From assembly GCA_900073065.1 (NCBI GenBank), contig FJOG01000002.1, positions 2,994,460 to 3,058,459 of the forward strand: DNA of 64,000 nucleotides, read 5' to 3'. The translations under genes and the position numbers were made by a program. This DNA comes from Phialocephala subalpina. Its lineage: Eukaryota > Ascomycota > Leotiomycetes > Helotiales > Mollisiaceae. A model generated the notes under the pieces. It was not told the origin of the DNA and searched no databases. It saw only the letters and a program-made list of their open reading frames with translations. Below are positions 11,263 to 20,587 of this stretch, one piece after another (position 1 is the first letter of the stretch; the number at the start of each line of letters is the position of its first letter).

Positions 11263-11385
11263 GGACCTGAAAGGAATCGAACCCAACCCTCCCAACAACG
11301 ACTACCCAAAGACCGAGACCAAACTCGGAGTGACCTAATGGCCACTGCAGACGCTGAGGGTATGACACCTGTACACCACCGGCCC
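11263..11385 (-). tRNA. tRNA-like Pol III element (tRNA relic or SINE head)
   Basis: On the minus strand the segment starts GGGCCGG and ends CAGGTCC, which pair as a 7-bp acceptor stem with one mismatch and one wobble. An A-box-like TGGTGTACAGGT and a perfect B-box GGTTCGATTCC are present. A D-stem GTGT/ATAC encloses a GG-containing loop, and an internal CCGAG/CTCGG hairpin could be an intron or variable arm. T5 and T6 runs follow downstream, as in Pol III terminators. The T-stem pairs only three of five positions and no clean anticodon stem forms. At 123 nt it would need an intron. It is either a decayed intron-containing tRNA (Leu-like long arm possible) or a tRNA-derived SINE promoter. Confidence 0.45.
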
Positions 11386-11784
11386 TGATTCAGAATTTTT
11401 GATGGTAGCTTTTTGTTATTTAAATATATACCGACGGTTTTGTGAACAGGCGAGATGTCGGATCGCAGTGAGGCTAGTTACCTAGGCGAGAAGGGAGATG
11501 AGGGGTGAATGGGATGGAGTGTGGGGAGATGGTGTTCACGTGAAGGGAAGGGGACAGGATAAATACAGCAAGTGATGGACATTGTCAAGTCGTGAAGTGC
11601 ACAAGGAGAAGTGGTTCATTGGAAATATGCAGGAGGAAAGTCAACGATGGAACAAAGATCCTGAAAGGACAAACACCAGTAAGCAAAACCCAATAATCGA
11701 TCCACCGTCCCTCCTCTTAACCGACATCAAAACACCAGGGTTACTTCACACCTTCTCGCCCTATCCTACCCCATTCCCCGTCTT
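11386..11784. other. Intergenic, no gene seen
   Basis: No coding or repeat signal was recognised. Confidence 0.35.
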
Positions 11785-12777
11785 TTAAACACTACTTCCC
11801 CTGTTCAACGCCGCCTGTTCATCCTCCAATCTTGTCTTTTCCAGCACAAAGAATAGGTCTCGCAGCATAGAGCTCACGAGCTCCGGCAAAACCAGACCCA
11901 ACTCATTTTCCGGAACTCCAGGGACATCATCAAACCCAACCAATAGCTGCTTCCCCAAAATATTATCCAATTTTTCTTGGGTCTCACCTCGAAATTTCTT
12001 CGCGATTTCTTTCAGGTCCTTCAGATCTTGAGTTGGAATATGGTCTCCTTTCATGCCGGATAGGTAATGTTGCATCACTACATCCAAATATGGATCTTCA
12101 TCTGGGAGAGGGGTGTCGTCTAAAGGAGGGGCAGGAGATGAAATCGAGTCCGGGAAATGTTCGATATCATGTGCGGGATCATCAATTGTCAATGGCGCTG
12201 CGGTATTTCGCTGTTCCTGGATGGGAATGTAGATTTGAGGAAGACGCGAAGCTGGCGTTGATGGCATTGGACTCGAGTCCTTATAGCTACCCCCGCCGGG
12301 CCCTTTCTTCAGCTCTTGAACCTGGGCGTTGACAAGTTGGATTTGTTTGATGAGGCCCCCGAAGAACATCAAATCGTCGTCCCTGAACTGTGCTCTTCTT
12401 TCTTGTTGTCTTGCCAGCAGGCGTCTTAAGTCATTACTGCGGCCGAGTCCAGATACGTTTCCTCGGAACCCTCCAAGCCTAGTCCATCCTTGCCTTCCAC
12501 TATCACCTGGATGAACCCCGGTTCTGTGGACTTGTCCTTCACGCAGGTCTGTATGAGGACAAACCGTTGGACGTAAGGCTGAGTTCGGTTCTCGACCGTG
12601 ACCCCGCCCTCGGAGGTGAGTGGTTCCGCCACGTGTAGGAAGAGCTCCATGTCCTACAGTCGGGAGATTGGGTTCTGCGTGCGGTCCTGGCTGGTTTGGA
12701 ACTAGGTCGTCATTACGTCCCTCGGTGTTGACGCGGTCCGTCACAGCGGGCTTACGAGAAAGATTTTTTTCACTCAT
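11785..12777 (-). CDS. Unrecognised 330-residue protein, disordered head
   Basis: A single open frame runs from ATG at 12777 to the stop at 11785. I do not recognise a family. The first 110 residues are rich in Gly, Arg, Pro and His and look disordered. An Arg/Gln-rich helix (RRLLARQQERRAQF) and a segment likely to form a coiled coil (FFGGLIKQIQLVNAQVQELK) follow. A Pro/Asp/Ser linker comes next, and then a charged helical C-terminus (KEIAKKFRGETQEKLDNIL, VLPELVSSMLRDLFFVLEK). It heads a run of minus-strand unknown genes to 20 kb. It could be a lineage-specific gene; transcription has not been shown. Confidence 0.5.
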   Translation of the reverse strand: MSEKNLSRKPAVTDRVNTEGRNDDLVPNQPGPHAEPNLPTVGHGALPTRGGTTHLRGRGHGREPNSALRPTVCPHTDLREGQVHRTGVHPGDSGRQGWTRLGGFRGNVSGLGRSNDLRRLLARQQERRAQFRDDDLMFFGGLIKQIQLVNAQVQELKKGPGGGSYKDSSPMPSTPASRLPQIYIPIQEQRNTAAPLTIDDPAHDIEHFPDSISSPAPPLDDTPLPDEDPYLDVVMQHYLSGMKGDHIPTQDLKDLKEIAKKFRGETQEKLDNILGKQLLVGFDDVPGVPENELGLVLPELVSSMLRDLFFVLEKTRLEDEQAALNRGSSV

Positions 12778-13001
12778 TCTTGTAGCTTCTCGAGAATTTC
12801 GTAGACCTCACTTTTTGGTTGATGCGAGAATTAAAAACAGTGCAGGGGCGGAGAGCAAGGCTGATGATCTACAAAGATCTCAAGTTGGGCGACGAAAGCG
12901 GTCGTTAAGTAGAGAGAAGTATTGATTGCTAGGTGACGAGAACTTGCAAAACAGTGACTACTCTAACCAAATCAAACGTATTCTAGCAAGCAGAACACGA
13001 C

Positions 13002-13376
13002 TCAATGACGATCTCGTAGACTACAAGTCAACGCAAACTGACGCAACGTCCAACAGAAATCAGAGAGCAACCCAAACTTTCTCTCTATCTCAAACACAGA
13101 TCCCCACCACAGAGCATTTCTTCTCGCCCTAGCCAGCTCTTCCGCAAGCTGTTGGAACCTCTCATGCCCGAGAGTACAAGTGAGGATTAGGACATCGATG
13201 AGGATACTGCGCTTGTTTCGTGCTAGGAAGTCGTCGATGAGAGGGAATCGTGGGGAGACGTTCGGTTGAGAGCCTGATCGTCGTCGACACTTTCTTTGAG
13301 GGTGCAGCAGAAAGTTCTTGCTCGCAAGAAGCTCGAAGGTCTGCACCACCATCTTGATCTCTGAGGAAAGACCCAT
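13002..13376 (-). CDS. Unrecognised 124-residue open frame
   Basis: An ATG-initiated open frame ends at 13002. It includes a basic patch (HPQRKCRRRSG) and alternating hydrophobic and charged helices (FLARNKRSILIDVLILTC, FQQLAEELARARRNALWW). No family is recognised. It may be an exon or a remnant of one of the neighbouring unknown genes rather than a complete protein. Confidence 0.3.
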   Translation of the reverse strand: MGLSSEIKMVVQTFELLASKNFLLHPQRKCRRRSGSQPNVSPRFPLIDDFLARNKRSILIDVLILTCTLGHERFQQLAEELARARRNALWWGSVFEIERKFGLLSDFCWTLRQFALTCSLRDRH

Positions 13377-15062
13377 GTAGGCCCACCTAAGTTATCTCCC
13401 GAATCTCCCCTGCGATCTGTTGGATGGCCCTGAAGTCCCTGTGAGGGAGTTGGTTTCCCCAGAAGAACCCCTTAATAGCAGAATATGTAAGATCAAAGAG
13501 GAAAACAGAAGGCATATAAATTGACAGGCAAAGAGTAAATACCCAAGCTACGACGGCTGAATTTCAAGACTAAATGTTGATCGCGAATAATAAGCTAATG
13601 CCAGATTGTAGATGAACAAGTAAGGTAGAGACTACAAGTAATTGCGAAAGGATGTGCTCTCCAGGATATGGAAAAAGTCGTTGCAGAGCACACAGTAAAT
13701 AGAAGAAAAACGAACGCTGTAGCACTTCTGATAGGAAATATGCCGTTTGGATAAGATCCTATCTTGGAAACACCTAACTAACATATGCTTTGAGGAGTAT
13801 GTGTTGGGGGTATTTCAACGGTTGGGGGTTTCCTGAGGCTACTGCTATATCAATTTTGTCCCCCTCTCGAGAATCGAAGCTGCATCTTATGTCAGCATTC
13901 TGCGGTTTGATTCTAACGTGATTGACAAACTTTGATATGTGGGTTTTTTAGTGGTCAATAGTGCATCGCAGCGAAGTGATACCTTTCGAAAATAAGGTAT
14001 CGTTCAGAATGAAGATCAGTCTCGGTGGCAAGTAGGCGCGGCGAACAACGAAACTGAGAATCGAAAAGAAAGAGACCCAGATAGTCGGACAGAGGCCATC
14101 TTTAAGGGACTTCCAACCGTATGCGCTGTCATTTCAGCTTCACAACCACATCAATCCAGGTCTCAGTTGAGGCCAAGCTATTGGCCTCCTTAACCACAGC
14201 CTGCAGCCGGCTCGCTCTAATCTGCCTAATTAGAATTTAGCGCTCCATACATTTGAACTGGCTTAGATCGGTATTGTTTCAACAATAATTAACTATGAAA
14301 AAGGACAGGCTCTTGTGTCGGGGCCAGGTTGTCTTCCGCTGTGAATATCGTAGACCGGCCTGGTCTGCACCAGAGCGAGGGAGACTGACTGCCAGGTTGG
14401 TGATATCGACGAGGTGGAGATGTTGTTGAGCTACAGTGCGCCCGTCAAAACTGAGGCTAGCTGCGGAGACTTGTGGAAGTTATTGATCGAGTTGAATAAG
14501 ACGTCGAGCAGGAGGAAGACGAGCATCATAACAAAGATGTGAAAGAGAATCGACGCCCATTATTTGAGGCGAGGCTCCGCAAGAGAATTTTCCCAACATT
14601 CTCACCGAGTCGCACCTTGACAAGGCTCCGTAGTGCAAGCTGTACCGGTGATGGATGATAGCCTGCAGAAACTTCGCAGCGCTGCCCTCGAGTAGAGGCG
14701 GCTTGGGACTACACGTGACTCGGAGTTAAGGTCTTTCAGCTGCAGGGGTTGTTCGGGTAGCCTGCTGCCCAGATCTTTCTTCACTTGTGTACAAATCTTG
14801 CGAGTCAATGAACAACGACCTGGAACAAAAGGCTCACGATAATATGAGCAGACTTGCCTCTCTCTACATCTGACACTAGTACAAGTACATATTCATCTAT
14901 TGCGAGAGACATTTGTCCGCGGCATTGGAAGTACCCTGGATCGAGAACCAGAACTCATTGAATACGAAAGCAACAGAGAAAGTCAAATCCAAACTCCAGG
15001 AAAACGTACAGCGTCTTTATCCCCTCCGGATCTCCGAATTTTCTCAAACTCCTCCCTATCCC
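13377..15062. other. Intergenic, no gene seen
   Basis: This is 1.7 kb with frequent stops in all frames and no recognisable domain or repeat family. It may contain the distal promoter of the 13.0-kb frame and the 3' flank of the 15-kb gene. Confidence 0.4.
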
Positions 15063-16495
15063 TCAACACCCCCTCATTATACATTGCACCTCCTCCAGCA
15101 AGGTATCCAGCATCCCACTCAAACCCGGAAGTATCTCTAACACCGGCAAGATATGCCTGATATGATTTTCTAGAAGATCAAGTCTTGCTTCTGCACCAGC
15201 GAGTCTCTCAGCACCCGTTCCATCGACCTCAAGGTCTAGATCTTCCAGTTTGAATCTGCGATGAGATCTGGAAGGTGAGGACGGGGTTAAGGGTGGTGTG
15301 TCTGGTGGAGTGGTGGAGTGCTTTGGTGTAGGTGCTGGTCGACGAAGGGAAGATAGACGAGAGAGGGCGGATGAGAATCTGTTGCTGGTTCCTGATCGAG
15401 CTTTCGCTGGTGTAGAACTCTTGGCTGATGATTCGACATCCGGTACGAGAGGCGGCAACTCATCGTCCTCCTCGTCTTCAACATCAGCATGCAACTGACC
15501 CTCAATGTACTTCAGGATCTCAGAATTGATCATCTCTTCCGTGAAATCTCCCATGCCCCGCTCTTCAAGCCAGATGTCGAGTACCTCGTTGAGATGCGTG
15601 AGGCCGGACTGGCAGGGCTCGTCTCTGGAGACGCTGGTAGCTTTCTCGAGGATGAAGAGATACGAGCGAAGGGTCTGAATGTGGTTGCGGTTTGGGCAGA
15701 TGATGCGTGAATAGAGTTGAGGATGGAGCTGGAGAGTAATTCTTGGTGGGTGGGCGATAGAATGGTGCTCAAGCCGCTATGGCTACTGGGACTTGAAGAA
15801 GGGGCTTGGTTTCTTGTCGAATGTACTCGGCGACAAGCTGGAGAAGACGTCTTGGCAGGACAACCGCCAGATGGAACTGAAGCCCTATTTCTCGAAGCCA
15901 TTCTGGCAGAGCTCCAATGTCGAACTGGAGCCTCGTCCATTGCCAGAAGAGCTTCATTCCCATGCTCCTCGAAATCGCTCAATAAAGATCTCAGCTCTTG
16001 GGTCCAATCCTGACGCCAACGAGCTGGGATTCCTGATAGAAGCACGAATTTGATAGCGCTGAGAACGTTGTCGGGTGATGTGACAGTAACTAGAGCTTCT
16101 CGACGTCGTGCATGCACATGTGATTCGGGATCATTGTTTTCTTCTTTCTTGGGCGCTTGCTCACTGCGGGGAGTAGGAATTTCTGTTCGAGGAGCTACTC
16201 GTCGCTTGAATAGTTGGCCATTCGCTAAGCGGAGACCTTGAGAGGCGCAGAAGGAGAGGATGTGTGGATTACCGCTCTCCATGAGTTTGACTAGGATGGT
16301 GCGAGCATTTTCCTTTGGCTCTGAAGTCGGAGCAACCTCGAGACCTCTAGCAGGTAGGTCTTGACTTGGGGAAGACTGTGGGAGAGGGGAGGATTGCTCG
16401 CCATTCTCCCTGCTTTGGCACGGCTGCTCATCCGTAGCTGTTGAGACAGTGTGCTCTTGCTCTGATGATGAAGCGATGTTGGCTTTTGGACCCAT
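15063..16495 (-). pseudogene. Unrecognised Ser/Pro-rich gene with a likely frameshift
   Basis: The 5' part (ATG at 16495) encodes a Ser/Gln/Pro-rich head and then a helical region (ARTILVKLMESGNPHILSF, WRQDWTQELRSLLSDFEEHG). The best continuation, LPEWLREIGLQFHLAVVLP and AEYIRQETKPLLQVP, lies in another frame with no usable donor near 15945-15985, suggesting a one-base shift. A possible intron at 15729-15786 (GTAGCC donor, CTCCAG acceptor) then joins in phase to LHPQLYSRIICPN, VLDIWLEERGMGDFTEEM, an acidic and Ser/Pro-rich linker, and a C-terminal helix ending CIMRGC. No family is recognised. Whether the shift is real or a sequence error is open. Confidence 0.4.
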
Positions 16496-16902
16496 CGCTG
16501 CGACTTCACATCAACTTGTCTTGAAGTACAGAGAGTGAGACTGATAGGAAAAAGGATCCCAGCTTGGGATCCAATGCGACCTTAAGTACTGTGCAACATC
16601 ACAACTTTTTTGATTTCAATACAGCAAGCAACAATCTAGCACTAAAATTATTGTTGAATTTCGATAATCAGGCATACACCCTCTACTGATGATAACTTTC
16701 GATCTAAGGTAAGCAAGTAAGGAAACATAATCAAGGCAATCTATAAACTCATGCAAACGCTAAAAGGTATACCAAGCACACCTCAGCAAAAAACTAAGTG
16801 TCCACGTGCACAATCTGCACAACGGCGTGAATTCTGGTTCTTTCCACGCCAACCATCCCCTTGAGCATTTGGCGAATCGGAAATACGAGGCTGGTAGACT
16901 CC
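16496..16902. other. Intergenic with one copy of a 19-bp duplicated word
   Basis: AAACTCATGCAAACGCTAA at 16745-16763 recurs with one T/C change at 17565-17583. On the minus strand both lie upstream of minus-strand exons, hinting that the two loci share a duplicated 5' region. Confidence 0.5.
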
Positions 16903-18148
16903 CTAAACGGCACAGTGGTTGAATGTGAAAGAGACAGTCGTAATCTGGGGGGTCCTATGAGCTGGACCACGATCTTGACTGTCATCACTCTCATCCCTAT
17001 CGCTCCCGTCACCATCGCTCTCATCACGCTCGCTCCCATCACTGTGATTCCCACTGTCTCTTCGAGAAGGCGAGACCACTCGTTCGTTGTCACTATCGGA
17101 ATGTGGCGGTTCGTTATCCTCAACTGGCTCATTTGGACAGTTGGTCTGTTCACTTGGAGGAATCTTTGGTACCCAGCTCTTAAGTCAAGCTCTCCATAAA
17201 TGAGGATCAGGCGGAGAATCTCAGCATCTATTTGTCTTTTCCTCTCCATTTCTTCGGCTGCTATCGCTTCTGGTAGCTTTTCCTGGTGCTAGGTGGCTGG
17301 CTTGAAGGATAGCCTGGTATGCTAGAGCGATTGGGTTGAAGCAGGAAAATCCCACTTGGGCATCGAAAGGCTCTATATGAATGTAAATAACGGTGTCACA
17401 GCTCTCAGTCATAGCCACCACTGATGGCCAACAAGCAGGAGTACAGAACACGAAATAGTTGACGTCTCCTCCGAGTCAACACGAACCGCGGAAGCATATT
17501 GCAAAACACCATGAATATTGTCAAGTCGCAAGCAGCAGCTCGAAAGAGCTAAATAGCAACTTCCAAACTCACGCAAACGCTAATTAAACAGATCTGAAAA
17601 ATCAAACAGCAATCAATGATAAAACCTCACAAACAACTTCCACGATTCCAGCCTTGACATTTTGGTGTAGAAGAATTACACACCCATCGCCTACAACATG
17701 TCCAATGAGTTTGAAGCCCGCCAAATAAAGGTCTTACCCGTTGAGCCGGTCTTCGAACTTTGCGTTTCCTGGGATTTGATGACTCGCCAACCTTGTCGGG
17801 AGAGTTGTCTGAGTGTCCGCGTGCTTGGGGGGATGTTGGTGCCTCGCCTTCAGATGGAATTGAGTCTGGTGATCGGGCACGTGGGACTGACCTTGAAGGA
17901 ATTGAGTAAATAGAATGGGCTGTTGGTCGTTCGCTTGGAGGTCGGCTGCGAGGGGCTTTATCTGGTTGTGGTGAAGCATTCTCGTCCTCGGTGAGGCCGT
18001 TTTGCGAGTTCCTGCTGTGAATTGAAGTTCTTCCTAGGGGGAGGGAACTACTAAATAAAGTCCTCGAGACTGCTGGTGATGTATTCCGACCGTGAGCCCT
18101 ACGGCGAGGAGGGCATAGACTACCAAGTTCGATTCTGGTAATTGGCAC
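16903..18148 (-). pseudogene. Unrecognised Ser/Arg/Asp-rich gene with two in-frame stops
   Basis: Exon 1 (18148 to about 17740) encodes a Ser/Pro/Arg-rich sequence ending in a nuclear-localisation-like basic run (NPRKRKVRRPAQR) before a strong GTAAGA donor. Downstream in one frame are AMTESCDTVIYIHIEPFDAQ and CFNPIALAYQAILQASHL. Then come TGA at 17223-17221, twelve codons later TGA at 17187-17185, then VPKIPPSEQTNCPNEP and a Ser/Asp/Glu/Arg-rich tail (DGSERDESDGDGSDRDESDD) ending at 16903. The frame stays protein-like through both stops, and both could derive from CGA. An unmodelled intron across them remains possible. No family is recognised. Confidence 0.4.
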
Positions 18149-19122
18149 CTTCGCCGACTTCTTGAGGTTTCTGCCACGTCGCGGTCTAGCACATCTCTCC
18201 TCTGCGTCTACGAAGGCGCGGTTTTAAAGTAATGAGCCATGGTCTGAGCTTTCCTCACCCAAAGTCAAGAATTTTGCAGTAAAACTACTTAGACTAAGCT
18301 TATTACTTTAAAACTATACCTTTGTATTTCATAGATAATTATAAACAGTTATTAAAATAATCATATGATTAATATAATACTTGAATGCATTATTTTTGGT
18401 GTTTGATAAAGTGCATAGATCACGTGCATAGCTCATTACTCTAAAACCGCACTTTCGTAAGGGCCTGAGATCACCGCTGTTTTCAGTACTGATACTAATA
18501 TTGAACCTCGAACATATGGTTATTTTCTACATCGCTGCACTACGGTTATAAATTGAAACAAAATGCGGAACAATTGAAGCCGAGGGTATAGGAAAATCCC
18601 AATAGGCGTCAGAAGACCCAATATATGTAAAATTTAGTATCATAAACTGGTAGATATTAATCATAGATAAGACTCACGACCGCTATGACCAAGAAGAAGT
18701 ATAACAAATGTTGATGTGCCAGCTGAGTCAATTACCAGCCAGAATGTGTTGATATTATACGATCGGTGCTGATACAGAGGGGTATATTTTGCAGTAAGGG
18801 TTTGCAGGCACGTCCCCTCCTCTGTATGCATTTCTGAAGTGTTTTATACCTAGTACGGAGGAGACATACAGATTTTGCAGCTGCTTTCTCTCCTTCTATC
18901 AATCAACTTGAGACCTAGTCTTTAACTGCATGACGGGAGCGGAAGTTCGGTGTTGTGACCGCGGTGAAAACTCTTGATTTGAATGTAGTCAATCAGAATG
19001 GCTAATAAACAACGTTCTATAAAGGCAGGCGAACGCCGAGATGATAAATCAGGCAGTAGTCTAATGATAAGATCTTACAAACAGCCTTATACATGTTGAA
19101 ACCTATGCGTAGAATCGCAGTC
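18149..19122. other. Intergenic with MITE; AT-rich
   Basis: Apart from the inverted-repeat element at 18209-18459 there is no supported feature. A DNA stretch near 18780-18870 has two TTTTGCAG-like words flanking CCTCTGTATG. Confidence 0.4.
18209..18459. mobile_element. MITE, 247 bp with TA duplications and 31-bp TIRs
   Basis: The segments 18209-18241 and 18427-18459 are inverted copies (CGAAGGCGCGGTTTTAAAGT type), matching 29 of 33 positions. All four differences are transitions. TA occurs at both outer edges (18209-18210, 18458-18459), as in Tc1/mariner target duplications. The interior is very AT-rich and has no coding capacity. This is a non-autonomous element. Confidence 0.85.
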
Positions 19123-19962
19123 TTAGTGTCGCTGAAAACAACAGAGCTCACATTGACCGGTACACTCCATCTCCCCGCAGCATCCAACCTTCTTGCCGTC
19201 TTCGTCTTCGTCTTCTGTAGGGACTTCAGATTCGCGGGCTTCATGATCTAAACTGCCACTTCCTGGGTCGCTCGCCGAAGTGTTGCTCGCCGAAGTGTTG
19301 CTCGCCGAAGTGTTGCTCGCTGAAGCTGAAGAAGGGTCCCAAAACTCTCTGGAGGTGGTTATTTCGAGTTCATGTTCGATTTGCCATAGGAAGCTATCGC
19401 CGTCGTTGCTGGTCAAAGTGTTGCCTGCAGAAGCTAAATCTGCATCCGTGTGGAAATGATATGTCTCTGTGACCTTATTGTAAAGGAAAAAGAACTCTTC
19501 CCAACCATACTTTTCGACAAAGTCTTCGAAGTTTTCAATTGGCTGTCTTTCCTCGCATTCTCTGCTTGTTCGGGGTCTTCTGAAAAAGAGGACTTCATGG
19601 CAATGTCTGAAGCATACTTCCCTGCCGTAGATATTCTGTAGGCTGTGGAGCTCAACAAGTGCTGGGACGTCTAGAGGCCATTCATTTCTGTTTCTTGAGT
19701 CCTCACTCGAATGATCAAAAACGTAGTAGGAGTCAAGGGAATCTTGGGATGCATCGCTGTGGGCCGAGGCCAAAGAGTATTGCGTAGTTTGACTGCTGTT
19801 GTTCCCGGATAGAGATGAAGTTCTTGAGAAAGTGGGTGACGGACATCGGCTAGTGCGAGAGCTGTTCCTGTCAGCTTGGTTTGAGACTCCTACATCTCTA
19901 CCCGGATTATCACTGGATGCGGGACCACAGCTGTTTTCAGTCGCTGTCCTGTTCGGGGACAT
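19123..19962 (-). CDS. Unrecognised 279-residue protein, Cys-rich C-terminus
   Basis: A single open frame starts with a long Ser/Asn/Thr-rich head. The structured middle (NEWPLDVPALVELHSLQNIY, FRHCHEVLFFRRPRTS, ENFEDFVEKYGWEEFFFLYN) looks like a folded alpha/beta domain but matches nothing I know. A 15-bp tandem repeat (19271-19318) encodes three NTSAS units. The tail is acidic (EDEDEDGKK) and then Cys-rich (CCGEMECTGQCELCC). A GTGAGC inside the last codons could be a donor, so the true C-terminus may differ. There is no signal peptide, so it is likely intracellular. Confidence 0.5.
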   Translation of the reverse strand: MSPNRTATENSCGPASSDNPGRDVGVSNQADRNSSRTSRCPSPTFSRTSSLSGNNSSQTTQYSLASAHSDASQDSLDSYYVFDHSSEDSRNRNEWPLDVPALVELHSLQNIYGREVCFRHCHEVLFFRRPRTSRECEERQPIENFEDFVEKYGWEEFFFLYNKVTETYHFHTDADLASAGNTLTSNDGDSFLWQIEHELEITTSREFWDPSSASASNTSASNTSASNTSASDPGSGSLDHEARESEVPTEDEDEDGKKVGCCGEMECTGQCELCCFQRH

Positions 19963-20587
19963 GTTGATTTTAGGATCTCTGTGATAAGACTACTACTCCA
20001 ATCGATTCGAAAGTTATGCAGAAGAAGGGAAGCTGAAAATGCAGGACAGTCTCAACCTGGACGTTGAAAGATTCTATATAAATCATAAGCAACAGCATAA
20101 CTGCTCTTAATTCATAGCCAACAAACACAAGTACATGATATGTTTAATGCGTTATCTGAGTCAACCGCAGGATCAGCGCGACGGGAGCGGTGATTGCCAT
20201 GTCTTGCAATACTGTAAACGCATGGTACAATCTGATAGGCACGGCCTTCCTTTTTCTGTGCAACTGTACAACTTTGTGCAGATGTCTCATCGCCGATAAT
20301 CGGCTGGCTACGTAGGCTGGCACGATCCAGCAGTGTGACCTGCAGTAAGAGAAACCTTACAGCCAGCCTCTCAACGAGCCAGACATGTTGCGGTATGCAC
20401 TCCGAAAATTTCAGATGGAGGGGAGAGTGCCATCGGCCTGGGCGATGCAGCAGAAAACGTAGGGGTGATGGCAATGTGCATCTGCTGAATCCCTTTATAC
20501 CATTCTCCTGAATAAATAGGAAGGTGCCATGGACACTTGCAATGGCATCATCGGGCCATTGAATTGCGAAAGCGAATTGCTTCAATC
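19963..20587. other. Intergenic, divergent promoters
   Basis: This region lies between the minus-strand unknown gene and DUG2. A TATATAAAT word at 20075-20083 is a plausible TATA element for the minus-strand gene. No other feature was found. Confidence 0.4.
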
